Below are positions 15,123 to 21,330 of a DNA stretch of 21,330 nucleotides, piece by piece. Location of the stretch: NCBI GenBank assembly GCA_031261125.1, contig JAISJZ010000344.1, forward strand, positions 1 to 21,330, given 5' to 3'. Source of the DNA: Planctomycetaceae bacterium. Lineage in GTDB: Bacteria; Planctomycetota; Planctomycetia; Pirellulales; Thermoguttaceae. The notes beneath the pieces are model-generated. The model did no database searches. It had not been told where the DNA came from and worked only from the letters and a program-made list of their open reading frames with translations. Every line of letters starts with the position of its first letter. The first letter of the stretch is position 1. The position numbers were made by a program, and so were the translations under genes.

Positions 15123-16430
15123 ATGTTCCGTTTTTGTTTCTGTGCCGTTCTTCCTCTGTGTACTTCAATGTTTGCTGCCGAATTGCCGCCGACGCATACC
15201 GACGAATCGAAGGTTCCGGCTTATACGCTGCCTGACCCGCTGATTTTTCAGAACGGGCAAAAAGTGGAAACCGTAAAACAATGGACGGAACAACGCCGAG
15301 CGGAAATCTTCAAATTGTTTGAAGAAAACGTCTATGGACGCTCTCCGCGGAACAATGGAAAGTTTGCCGCTGTCAAGATGATAACCGAATGTCCCGAAGC
15401 GGGACCAGCGTTTAACGGAAAGGCAGTACGGTATCAATTTGCGCTGACGTTTTATACAGGGGAACGACCGGCAGCGGACAGCCCTGTTGTCGATTTTCTT
15501 CTCTATGTTCCCAAAGTGAAGAGCGATACGGACAAGTTTCCGGTATTTCTCGGCTTGAATTTTCAGGGCAATCATACAACAACGAACGACCCCGAAGTAT
15601 TGCTGCGCCGGAACTGGAACCGGGATACCGGAAAATATGTTCTTGCCAAAGAAGAGGAACGCGGTCTTGCGGAACGGCGTTGGTGTTATGAGAAAGCCGT
15701 TGAACGGGGCTATGCCGTCGGCACTGCTCATTGCTGGGCGTTTGAGCCGGATTTTAACGGCGGAAGAAAACTTGGTGTTCGGCGGTTAATGGACAAAGAC
15801 GGTGAAGAGTTGGCGGCAGAGGAAACGAACACCCTCGGAACGTGGGCGTGGGGTTTGACAAAACTGCTCGATGCGGTGTGCGAACAAAATAAGGAAGGGA
15901 CGCTGCGGCAAATTGATACATCCAAAGCGGCGGTTTTCGGACATTCCCGGCTCGGCAAAGCGTCGCTTTGGGCGGGGGCAATCGAACCGCGGTTTGCAAT
16001 GGTCATTTCTAATGATTCCGGCTGCGGCGGGGCGGCATTGTCCCGGCGGGCATTCGGTGAAACTGTTGCTCGAATTAACACGGTGTTTCCGCATTGGTTC
16101 TGCGGCAATTTCAAAAAGTATAACGGTAAGGAAGGCGAATTACCGGTGGACCAGCACGAATTGATTGCTCTTATTGCTCCGCGGCCGGTCTATGTTGCCA
16201 GCGCATCAGAGGACTTATGGGCAGACCCGAAAGGCGAATTCTTGTCGGCTCTTAATGCTGACCCGGTCTATCGTCTTTTAGGAACCGAAGGATTCGGCAA
16301 TGTCAAAGAGCAGCCCGGCGTGAACCAATCTGTCGGCGGACGCATCCGGTATCATCTCCGGGAAGGGAAACACGACATCGTCGAATTCGATTGGCTGCAA
16401 TACTTTGACTTCGCGGAGAGATATTTATAG
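15123..16430 (+). CDS. secreted CE15-family glucuronoyl esterase
   Basis: A 435-residue alpha/beta hydrolase of carbohydrate esterase family 15, which cleaves the ester between lignin alcohols and 4-O-methylglucuronic acid on xylan. Residues 1-19 form a signal peptide (Phe/Cys/Leu-rich, then MFA-AEL), so it acts outside the cytoplasm. The nucleophile serine is S275 in GHSRLGK, and the likely catalytic histidine H417 lies in EGKHDIVEF. NDSGCGGAALSRR, INTVFPHWFC, DQHELIALIAPRP and ASEDLWADP are family landmarks. It follows the desulfurase by 81 nt but has its own SD and seems functionally unrelated. Related acetylxylan-esterase-like hydrolases are the alternative. Confidence 0.9.
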   Translation: MFRFCFCAVLPLCTSMFAAELPPTHTDESKVPAYTLPDPLIFQNGQKVETVKQWTEQRRAEIFKLFEENVYGRSPRNNGKFAAVKMITECPEAGPAFNGKAVRYQFALTFYTGERPAADSPVVDFLLYVPKVKSDTDKFPVFLGLNFQGNHTTTNDPEVLLRRNWNRDTGKYVLAKEEERGLAERRWCYEKAVERGYAVGTAHCWAFEPDFNGGRKLGVRRLMDKDGEELAAEETNTLGTWAWGLTKLLDAVCEQNKEGTLRQIDTSKAAVFGHSRLGKASLWAGAIEPRFAMVISNDSGCGGAALSRRAFGETVARINTVFPHWFCGNFKKYNGKEGELPVDQHELIALIAPRPVYVASASEDLWADPKGEFLSALNADPVYRLLGTEGFGNVKEQPGVNQSVGGRIRYHLREGKHDIVEFDWLQYFDFAERYL

Positions 16431-16470
16431 GAAATTTTTCGTTTTTTCGTCTTTCTGATGTTACGGCAGA

Positions 16471-17439
16471 TTATTCGACAAACACGCCGAAGTGCCGAAA
16501 TTTTTCATACCGCTTTTGAACGAGTTGTTCGGGCGGTATCCGCACCAGTTCTTTTAGTTGTCCGCGGATATGCTGTTTCAACCGGGATGCCGCCAAATGC
16601 GGGTCGCGGTGCGCGCCGCCGACCGGCTCTTCTATGATTTCGTCAATCACCCCGAACCGCAGCAAATCTTTCGACCGCATTTTTAACGCCTCCGCCGCCT
16701 TGTCCTTGTACTCTGCTCCCTTCCATAAAATACCGGCACAACCTTCGGGACTAATCACCGAATAATACGAATGTTCCAGCATTGCGACCCGGTCGCCGAC
16801 TCCGATACCTACGGCACCGCCTGAACCGCCTTCGCCGATAATGATACAAATAATCGCCGTGGGCAAAACCGACATTTCGTACATCAGTTCGGCAATAATT
16901 GTTGCCACGCCGCGCTCTTCCGACGCAACGCCCGGAAACGCCCCCGGCGTGTCAATCAGCGTAACAATCGGAACATTAAACTTGGCGGCTAACTTCATCG
17001 TCCGCATCGCTTTACGGTACCCTTCGGGATGAGCGCAGCCGAAGTTGCACTGCTGGCGTTCTTTCACGTTCCGCCCCTTGTGATGTCCGACGAGCATCAC
17101 TTTGAAATCGTCGAGTTTTGCCCAGCCGGTTCGGACGGCAGGGTCATCGCCGAAGAACCGGTCGCCGTGCAGTTCAACGAATTCATCGCACATTATGTCA
17201 ATGTAATCTAACGTTTGCGGACGGTTCGGGTGCCGGGAAACCTCAACGGTTTCCCACGGCGTTAGAGAGGCGTAAATCTCCCGTTGCAGCCGGAGCAGCG
17301 TTTTCCGCAGTTCGGTAATTTCCTCCCGCAATTCCGGCTTGCCGTTCGGCGACGCTAAATCCGCTTTCATCGCGTCAATCCTCGCTTCCAATTCGAGAAT
17401 CGGCTTTTCAAAAGACAGGCGTTGGACGGCAGCGGACAT
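16471..17439 (-). CDS. accA: acetyl-CoA carboxylase carboxyltransferase subunit alpha
   Basis: A 322-residue subunit that, with AccD, transfers carboxyl from biotin to acetyl-CoA to form malonyl-CoA in fatty-acid synthesis. Clear family signatures are LSFEKPILELEARI at the N-terminus, DRFFGDDPAV, TPGAFPGVASEERG, IIGEGGSGGAVG and ISPEGCAGILWK. Length is typical. AccD is not adjacent. The start is well defined by a consensus-like promoter 45-75 nt upstream. It is monocistronic in this window: convergent with the CE15 gene and divergent from the TPR lipoprotein gene. Confidence 0.97.
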   Translation of the reverse strand: MSAAVQRLSFEKPILELEARIDAMKADLASPNGKPELREEITELRKTLLRLQREIYASLTPWETVEVSRHPNRPQTLDYIDIMCDEFVELHGDRFFGDDPAVRTGWAKLDDFKVMLVGHHKGRNVKERQQCNFGCAHPEGYRKAMRTMKLAAKFNVPIVTLIDTPGAFPGVASEERGVATIIAELMYEMSVLPTAIICIIIGEGGSGGAVGIGVGDRVAMLEHSYYSVISPEGCAGILWKGAEYKDKAAEALKMRSKDLLRFGVIDEIIEEPVGGAHRDPHLAASRLKQHIRGQLKELVRIPPEQLVQKRYEKFRHFGVFVE

Positions 17440-17489
17440 ATAAGATACTTGGCACGGCTCATTTCACATAGAATCACTACACCCCAATC

Positions 17490-17518
17490 ATTGTAGATTT
17501 TTATGTTTCTTTTGTCAA
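17490..17518 (-). promoter_or_regulatory. promoter of accA
   Basis: On the minus strand, TTGACA (17513-17518) and TACAAT (17490-17495) with a 17-nt AT-rich spacer: perfect -35, 5-of-6 -10. The predicted start near 17483 gives a leader of about 44 nt. Confidence 0.7.
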
Positions 17519-17552
17519 TAGGGCTGGTACATTCGGCTTGCCGCCTTTGCTC

Positions 17553-17581
17553 TTGACACAGCCGGACGAAATCGGCATTAT
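17553..17581 (+). promoter_or_regulatory. promoter of the TPR lipoprotein gene, near-leaderless
   Basis: TTGACA (17553-17558) and CATTAT (17576-17581), 17-nt spacer; perfect -35, 4-of-6 -10. Transcription should start about 17588, only two bases before the ATG at 17590. No SD precedes that ATG. Confidence 0.45.
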
Positions 17582-17589
17582 TCGGAACG

Positions 17590-18291
17590 ATGAATCGCTT
17601 CGTACCAATTATCCAACTGCTGTTGATTTTGATGCTGTGCTGCTTCGGCGGCTGTACAATGTACAGTAAAAATGCCGAAGGACTGCGGTATTTCGGGCAA
17701 CAGCGGTACGCCGAAGCAATGACCGCGTTCACAGCGGCACAAAACACCGACCCGACTAATCCCGACGTTTATTACAACATTGCCGCAACGTATCATCAGT
17801 CCGGCAAGGTTTCACTGCAACAAGGACAGACCGCTGTCGCCCAGCAGCAGTACGAGTCAGCAATTCAGAATTACAAACTTTGTCTTGCGAAGAACCCGAA
17901 TCATACGGCGGCATACCGCGGCTTGGCAACGCTCTATATGGAATGTCAGAATGCCGACGCAGCATTTCAAACGCTCATCGACTGGCAGAATGTTAATCCG
18001 GTTTCGCCGGAACCGAAAATCGAACTTGCCCGGCTGTATCAGGAGTTTGCCCAAATCTGTTTGGTTCAACGCCGTGATGATGTGGCGAAAGAATGTCAGG
18101 ATGCCGCAGTGAAACTGCTGCAATCGGCTGCGGTAACCGACCCTGCGAACTACCGTGTTTTACGGGCGTTGGGCTATTTGAAGGAACAGAACGGCGACAT
18201 TGCCGGGGCGGCTGCCGATTATCAGCGTTCTCTGCAATCGAATCCGAACCAGAAAGACCTTTCTGACCGTTTGGCAGCACTGCAACGCTAG
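17590..18291 (+). CDS. TPR-repeat lipoprotein
   Basis: A 233-residue exported protein. A short hydrophobic leader (IIQLLLILMLCC) ends in the lipobox FGGC, so lipidation is expected at Cys-21. The rest is tetratricopeptide repeats: A-GLRYFGQQRYAEAMTAF (about residues 28-45), DVYYNIAATYHQSGK, YESAIQNYKLCLAKNPN, AYRGLATLYMECQN and YRVLRALGYLKEQNGD-AGAAADYQRSLQSNPN. It is probably a scaffold at the membrane; partners are unknown. It faces gspF tail to tail with only 4 bp between stops, so no terminator fits. The start has no plausible alternative because the next Met would destroy the signal peptide. Confidence 0.85.
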   Translation: MNRFVPIIQLLLILMLCCFGGCTMYSKNAEGLRYFGQQRYAEAMTAFTAAQNTDPTNPDVYYNIAATYHQSGKVSLQQGQTAVAQQQYESAIQNYKLCLAKNPNHTAAYRGLATLYMECQNADAAFQTLIDWQNVNPVSPEPKIELARLYQEFAQICLVQRRDDVAKECQDAAVKLLQSAAVTDPANYRVLRALGYLKEQNGDIAGAAADYQRSLQSNPNQKDLSDRLAALQR

Positions 18292-18295
18292 TGTT

Positions 18296-19495
18296 TCAGA
18301 TGTTCGACATCTTAAATACCGGCAGCATCAGCGCAAGAACAAGGCATAACACTACGCCGCCGAGAAACATTAACATCAGCGGTTCAATGAACCGGACTGC
18401 TAAATCCAGCGACCGCCAATTCCGTTTTTCCAAAGAGTGAGAAATATCGACCAACACGGTATCCAGCGTATTCGACTCCTCGGCGACAGAAATCATTTCA
18501 ACGACTGCCTGCGGAAAGCAGCCGGATTCGGCGAGCGGACCGGCAAGCCGTGAACCGCTGCTGATGTGTTCCGAAGCATTGTGAATTGCATCTGACAGGA
18601 TTTTATTGCCGGTGGAATCCGCCGATATGTTCAACGATTTGACAATCGGCACGCCGTTTTTCAACAGCGTACCGAGAACCCGGCAGAAGCGGGCAACGGC
18701 AAATCCCTCATACACTTTACCGCCGACCGGAAACCGCAGTTTAAGTTTATCGAAGAACCGCCGACCGCCGTCCGTCCGTACCCAAAGCCGGAACCAAACG
18801 AACAGCAAAATCAACGCCGGAACTGTAATCGCAAGAATGTACTTCATCTGCCCGGAAACGAACAGCAGCCATTCCGTCATTGCCGGCAGTGTTCCGCGTT
18901 TGCGTAAATCGTCAAACAGCGGTTCAAAATTCGGAACGATGAATACCAGAATCGCGGTAACAACGGCAATGAGAAACACGAACAACAGAATCGGATACAC
19001 CATCGCACCGACGATGCGTCCTTTCAAATCATCTTGGGCTTCGGTGTATTCGGCAACGTGCGCCAGGGACTCTTCGAGAAATCCGCCTTCGCTGCCGGCA
19101 CGAATCATTTGCACGCCCATTTCGCCGAACACTTTTTGGTATCGAAGCATTGCATCGGAGAGCGTTTCACCGGCTTCTACACGGCGATAGACATTATCCA
19201 AAACGAATTTCAGATTGCTGTTCGATGTCTGGTCGTGCAAGAGTTTCAGCGAACGCAGCAACGGAACGCCGCCGTGCAGCAAGTCGGCAAGTTGGGAATA
19301 GAACGTTGCCAGCAGTTGTCCAGATACACGCCGGACTTTACCGGTAACCGTCTGTTGCAGCACCGGCGCGATTTCAAGCGGAAAGAGACCGCCAGCCGAC
19401 ATAGCCGCCATCGCTTCCGCTTCGGTAGCGGCATCGACAACGCCTTCGACTTTGGAACCAAGTTCATTTCGGGCTGTATAACGGAATTCAGGCAT
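18296..19495 (-). CDS. gspF: type II secretion / pilin-assembly inner-membrane protein GspF
   Basis: A 399-residue polytopic platform protein (GspF/PilC family) that links the assembly ATPase to the pseudopilus. The N-terminal segment MPEFRYTARNELG-KVEGVVDA is typical. Two homologous helical domains (FYSQLADLLHGGVPLLRSL and FCRVLGTLLKNGVPIVKSL) alternate with hydrophobic segments at about 166-190, 215-240 and 370-393. No GspE, GspD or GspG is in the window. A DUF1559 protein, a family with prepilin-like N-termini, lies beyond the next small gene and may be a substrate of this machinery; that is inference. Confidence 0.93.
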   Translation of the reverse strand: MPEFRYTARNELGSKVEGVVDAATEAEAMAAMSAGGLFPLEIAPVLQQTVTGKVRRVSGQLLATFYSQLADLLHGGVPLLRSLKLLHDQTSNSNLKFVLDNVYRRVEAGETLSDAMLRYQKVFGEMGVQMIRAGSEGGFLEESLAHVAEYTEAQDDLKGRIVGAMVYPILLFVFLIAVVTAILVFIVPNFEPLFDDLRKRGTLPAMTEWLLFVSGQMKYILAITVPALILLFVWFRLWVRTDGGRRFFDKLKLRFPVGGKVYEGFAVARFCRVLGTLLKNGVPIVKSLNISADSTGNKILSDAIHNASEHISSGSRLAGPLAESGCFPQAVVEMISVAEESNTLDTVLVDISHSLEKRNWRSLDLAVRFIEPLMLMFLGGVVLCLVLALMLPVFKMSNI

Positions 19496-19506
19496 CAGAT
19501 AAGTGT

Positions 19507-19530
19507 TTAACCCCGCCGTTCGCCGACGGT
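19507..19530. repeat. REP-like hairpin in the gspF leader
   Basis: On the plus strand TTTAACCCCGCCGTT is followed by CGCCGACGG, closely matching the 13492 copy (TTTAGCCCCGCCGCTT then GACGG). It is opposite in orientation to gspF and lies 11 nt upstream of its ATG. Confidence 0.5.
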
Positions 19531-19538
19531 TGCGTTAA

Positions 19539-19567
19539 ATTATAACGTACCGGTACCGTTTATCATA
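19539..19567 (-). promoter_or_regulatory. possible gspF promoter with palindromic spacer
   Basis: A perfect TATAAT (minus, 19539-19544) has no good -35 at 17 nt (TATGAT). The spacer contains the perfect palindrome GTACCGGTAC (19547-19556), an operator-like position. Confidence 0.3.
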
Positions 19568-19623
19568 CCGTAAATGTTTCCTCGTTCAAGACAACAGTTG
19601 TTCCCTTTTCCGCGGCTTAAGAG

Positions 19624-19666
19624 AAAAACACACGAGCGGGAAATGGAGCGGCAGGGCAATTTCCCG
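19624..19666 (-). terminator. candidate terminator of the DUF1559-lipoprotein operon
   Basis: On the minus strand, CGGGAAAT (19659-19666) and ATTTCCCG (19637-19644) form a perfect 8-bp stem with a 14-nt loop. A five-T run (19624-19628) comes 8 nt after the stem. That distance is longer than ideal for an intrinsic terminator. It lies 12 nt past the lipoprotein stop. Confidence 0.4.
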
Positions 19667-19678
19667 GTTAAACGAGAT

Positions 19679-20197
19679 TTATCCTTTCGGCACCGGCGGT
19701 GCTTTCTTGCGTATTGCCGGGGAAACGTCAACTGTTGCGTGCAAATTACCCGGCGTTATTTCAATCGACAACGCGGTATTATCCAGCGAGTATTTCCTGT
19801 CAACCAAGATGAAGGTATTATCCTCGTAATCTTTGACCAACTGCTGATATTCCTTCATCGCTTTCTCATTGCCATACGGGGGATTGAGCGGTAAATCAAT
19901 GTCGGGATACTCCATTTTTTCTACGCCGACCTTATACTTGCCCAGCGGCGCACCGTCATATTGACCGAGCGTCCGTAATTTTAACCGGCCGTTTTTATCT
20001 GTGTTACCGCCTGCCGACCAACTCACGGCAGGGTCATCGTTGATAATTACGACTTGTGCATCAACAAGCGGCTGACCGTCTTGAATGACGGTAATCGTTG
20101 CCGGATACAGTTTCGGCATCCCCGGTGGATACTGCTGTGAGCAGCCGGAAACAACAAAAGACACCGCAGTACAAATGAACAAAACAAAACGACGCAT
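19679..20197 (-). CDS. small lipoprotein, carboxypeptidase-regulatory/transthyretin-like
   Basis: A 172-residue exported protein of unknown role. The leader FVLFICTAVSFVVSGC ends in a lipobox with Cys-19. The mature part from about residue 32 (PATITVIQDGQPLVDAQVVI) to about 97 (GRLKLRTLGQYDGAPLGKYKVGVEK) has the beta-sandwich pattern of carboxypeptidase-regulatory-like domains: 'G-x-PL-x-A-V' then 'TDKNGRLKL'. Such lipoproteins commonly sit next to DUF1559 genes in Planctomycetes. Here it lies 6 nt downstream of one. The tail is basic and proline-rich. No catalytic residues are visible. Confidence 0.8.
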   Translation of the reverse strand: MRRFVLFICTAVSFVVSGCSQQYPPGMPKLYPATITVIQDGQPLVDAQVVIINDDPAVSWSAGGNTDKNGRLKLRTLGQYDGAPLGKYKVGVEKMEYPDIDLPLNPPYGNEKAMKEYQQLVKDYEDNTFILVDRKYSLDNTALSIEITPGNLHATVDVSPAIRKKAPPVPKG

Positions 20198-20203
20198 TAT
20201 TAT

Positions 20204-21330
20204 TTATAATGAAGTGCTTTCACCGCCGCCAATCGTTCCCGCCGCACCCCAAACACCGAACGGACTGGCACCGAAATCATCAAGGTTCTTGGAATACGGA
20301 GCAGGAAAACCGCCGTTTGCAACGGGCGTTGATGTTCCGGGATAAACTAAATTACCGTTGTCGATAGTATCAGGAATAAATTTAACGGAACCGTCGCAGT
20401 TCAGTGCCGATACGCCGCCGGGATGATAACTTTGTGCCGTATAGACCCCCCAAGTATTTGTACCGTCTTGTCCGTAACTTATATCATTCGGACGAATTAC
20501 GGTACAGAACCCGGTAATGCTGACATTGCCGGAAGCATACCATTGTCCGCGCCAAGTTCTGACCCGTGTTCCGGTCGAAAAATTATTTAACAAGTTTCTG
20601 TCGCCGGGACTCCGTGCGGTGTTCACCGCATTAAGAGGCGTACCGCCTGATAGATATGCTCCGCCTTTAACAACGTGATTGCCGCCGCTGCTCATTTCTA
20701 CGTCTGTTGTTGTCGGTGCCGTAACCCCTTCCGCCGCAGCAAGTGTATTGCTTAACCCGTCTTGTATTGCGGAAAATTCATTCCAAGTATGCGGGGCAAA
20801 TGCACCGCGCTTGCTGCACTTCCAGCCGTCGCCGGCTTCTTCGGAAGCCCACTGGTTCGCGTTCATCGAATCACCGCGGGATGTCATTATATTTGTTCTC
20901 GCCGTTCCGTTCCGCCCGAAAGAACGGGCATTGGGGTCGGAAGGACAAATGTATATCGAAATAATTCCCCCCGTCGCGGCGTGCAAGTCCAGCGCACTTT
21001 GTGAACCGTCCTTCCAATGGGCATCCAGCCCGCCTTCATTGGAACGGATAAAACCGTCTGGACCCGTTCCTTGATAGGCGGCTACCGTTGCTTTTCCGCC
21101 GTAGGAATCGGAGGTAACCCGCCGTACCGCTTCATATCTCGCCGCTTGTTCGTTGAACGGCAGAACAGCAACGTGCGTACTCCATACCAGTTTTTCGGAG
21201 CCGTTCCGGTTGCCGGTGCCGGGGCTTCCCGCGTTGGGGTAAAACTTCAAATAAGTCGTTCCGCTGTCAAACATTGTTCCTTGCGCTGCGGCTGCGGACG
21301 GCAAAGAATTGTAGGCATCGTGATAGTTGT
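20204..21330 (-). CDS. DUF1559 (prepilin-like, SBP_bac_10) protein, 5' end outside window
   Basis: A partial protein of at least 375 residues. The frame reads through the right edge (NYHDAYNSLPSAAAAQG is in frame beyond the TTG at 21304), so that TTG is an internal leucine, not a start. NYHDxYxSLP is the usual segment after the prepilin-like N-terminal helix of this family; that helix would lie outside the window. The C-terminal H-x9-DG motif is present (YHPGGVSALNCDGSVKF). The family is greatly expanded in Planctomycetes; its function is mostly unknown, perhaps surface pseudopilin-like. It is transcribed with the small lipoprotein (6 nt gap). Confidence 0.92.
   Translation of the reverse strand, partial: NYHDAYNSLPSAAAAQGTMFDSGTTYLKFYPNAGSPGTGNRNGSEKLVWSTHVAVLPFNEQAARYEAVRRVTSDSYGGKATVAAYQGTGPDGFIRSNEGGLDAHWKDGSQSALDLHAATGGIISIYICPSDPNARSFGRNGTARTNIMTSRGDSMNANQWASEEAGDGWKCSKRGAFAPHTWNEFSAIQDGLSNTLAAAEGVTAPTTTDVEMSSGGNHVVKGGAYLSGGTPLNAVNTARSPGDRNLLNNFSTGTRVRTWRGQWYASGNVSITGFCTVIRPNDISYGQDGTNTWGVYTAQSYHPGGVSALNCDGSVKFIPDTIDNGNLVYPGTSTPVANGGFPAPYSKNLDDFGASPFGVWGAAGTIGGGESTSL

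Noticed and set aside
18606..19190. 194-codon plus-strand ORF
   Set aside because: Antisense to gspF; composition-driven open frame.
21302..21304. TTG as start of the DUF1559 protein
   Set aside because: The frame continues upstream with the conserved NYHDAYNSLP segment, so this is an internal leucine.

Overview
The window reads as chromosome of a planctomycete, probably a gut or lignocellulose-associated Thermoguttaceae/Pirellulales-type bacterium. The basis is a DUF1559 protein with the H-x9-DG signature (an expansion typical of Planctomycetes), a BBP2-like porin, a CE15 glucuronoyl esterase, few Shine-Dalgarno sites, and short GC-rich hairpin repeats with a TTTAGCC lead. I see no tRNA, rRNA, CRISPR array, IS element or prophage. 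This assignment is inference from protein families.

Layout. 200-5144 (minus): an FGGY carbohydrate kinase, RibD and RNase R in a tight operon. 5292-8014 (plus): an orphan ABC-2-type ATPase, a cyclophilin, XseB and an RluD-type pseudouridine synthase. 8208-9515 (plus): an outer-membrane porin with a six-cysteine N-terminus. 9588-12362 (minus): a four-gene protein-thiocarboxylate cysteine operon (cysteine synthase, JAMM peptidase, CysO-like carrier, MoeZ-like E1-rhodanese). 12511-15041 (plus): a family 2A encapsulin (SrpI type) followed by its likely cargo, a SufS-type cysteine desulfurase with a ~97-residue N-terminal extension. 15123-16430 (plus): a secreted CE15 esterase. 16471-17439 (minus): AccA. 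17590-18291 (plus): a TPR lipoprotein. 18296-19495 (minus): GspF. 19679 to the right edge (minus): a small lipoprotein and a DUF1559 protein cut by the window end.

The most interesting region is 9588-15041. A sulfur-handling nanocompartment operon and a complete carrier-protein cysteine operon are transcribed divergently from one 148-bp region. That region holds a consensus sigma70-like promoter for the cysteine arm, a weaker one for the encapsulin arm, and a 12-nt direct repeat (ATCACAGT[T/A]TAT) placed once near each. I infer a co-regulated sulfur module: the encapsulated desulfurase takes sulfur from cysteine and the shell may store it; the MoeZ-rhodanese/CysO/CysM/JAMM arm builds cysteine from carrier thiocarboxylate. 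Each half is known from other bacteria; the linkage, the shared repeat and the GG-VR tail of the carrier deserve attention.

A second theme is a family of short hairpin repeats lying just upstream of start codons (6239-6291, 6971-6992, 13477-13519, 19507-19530), plus one apparently inserted in frame inside RNase R (1269-1291).
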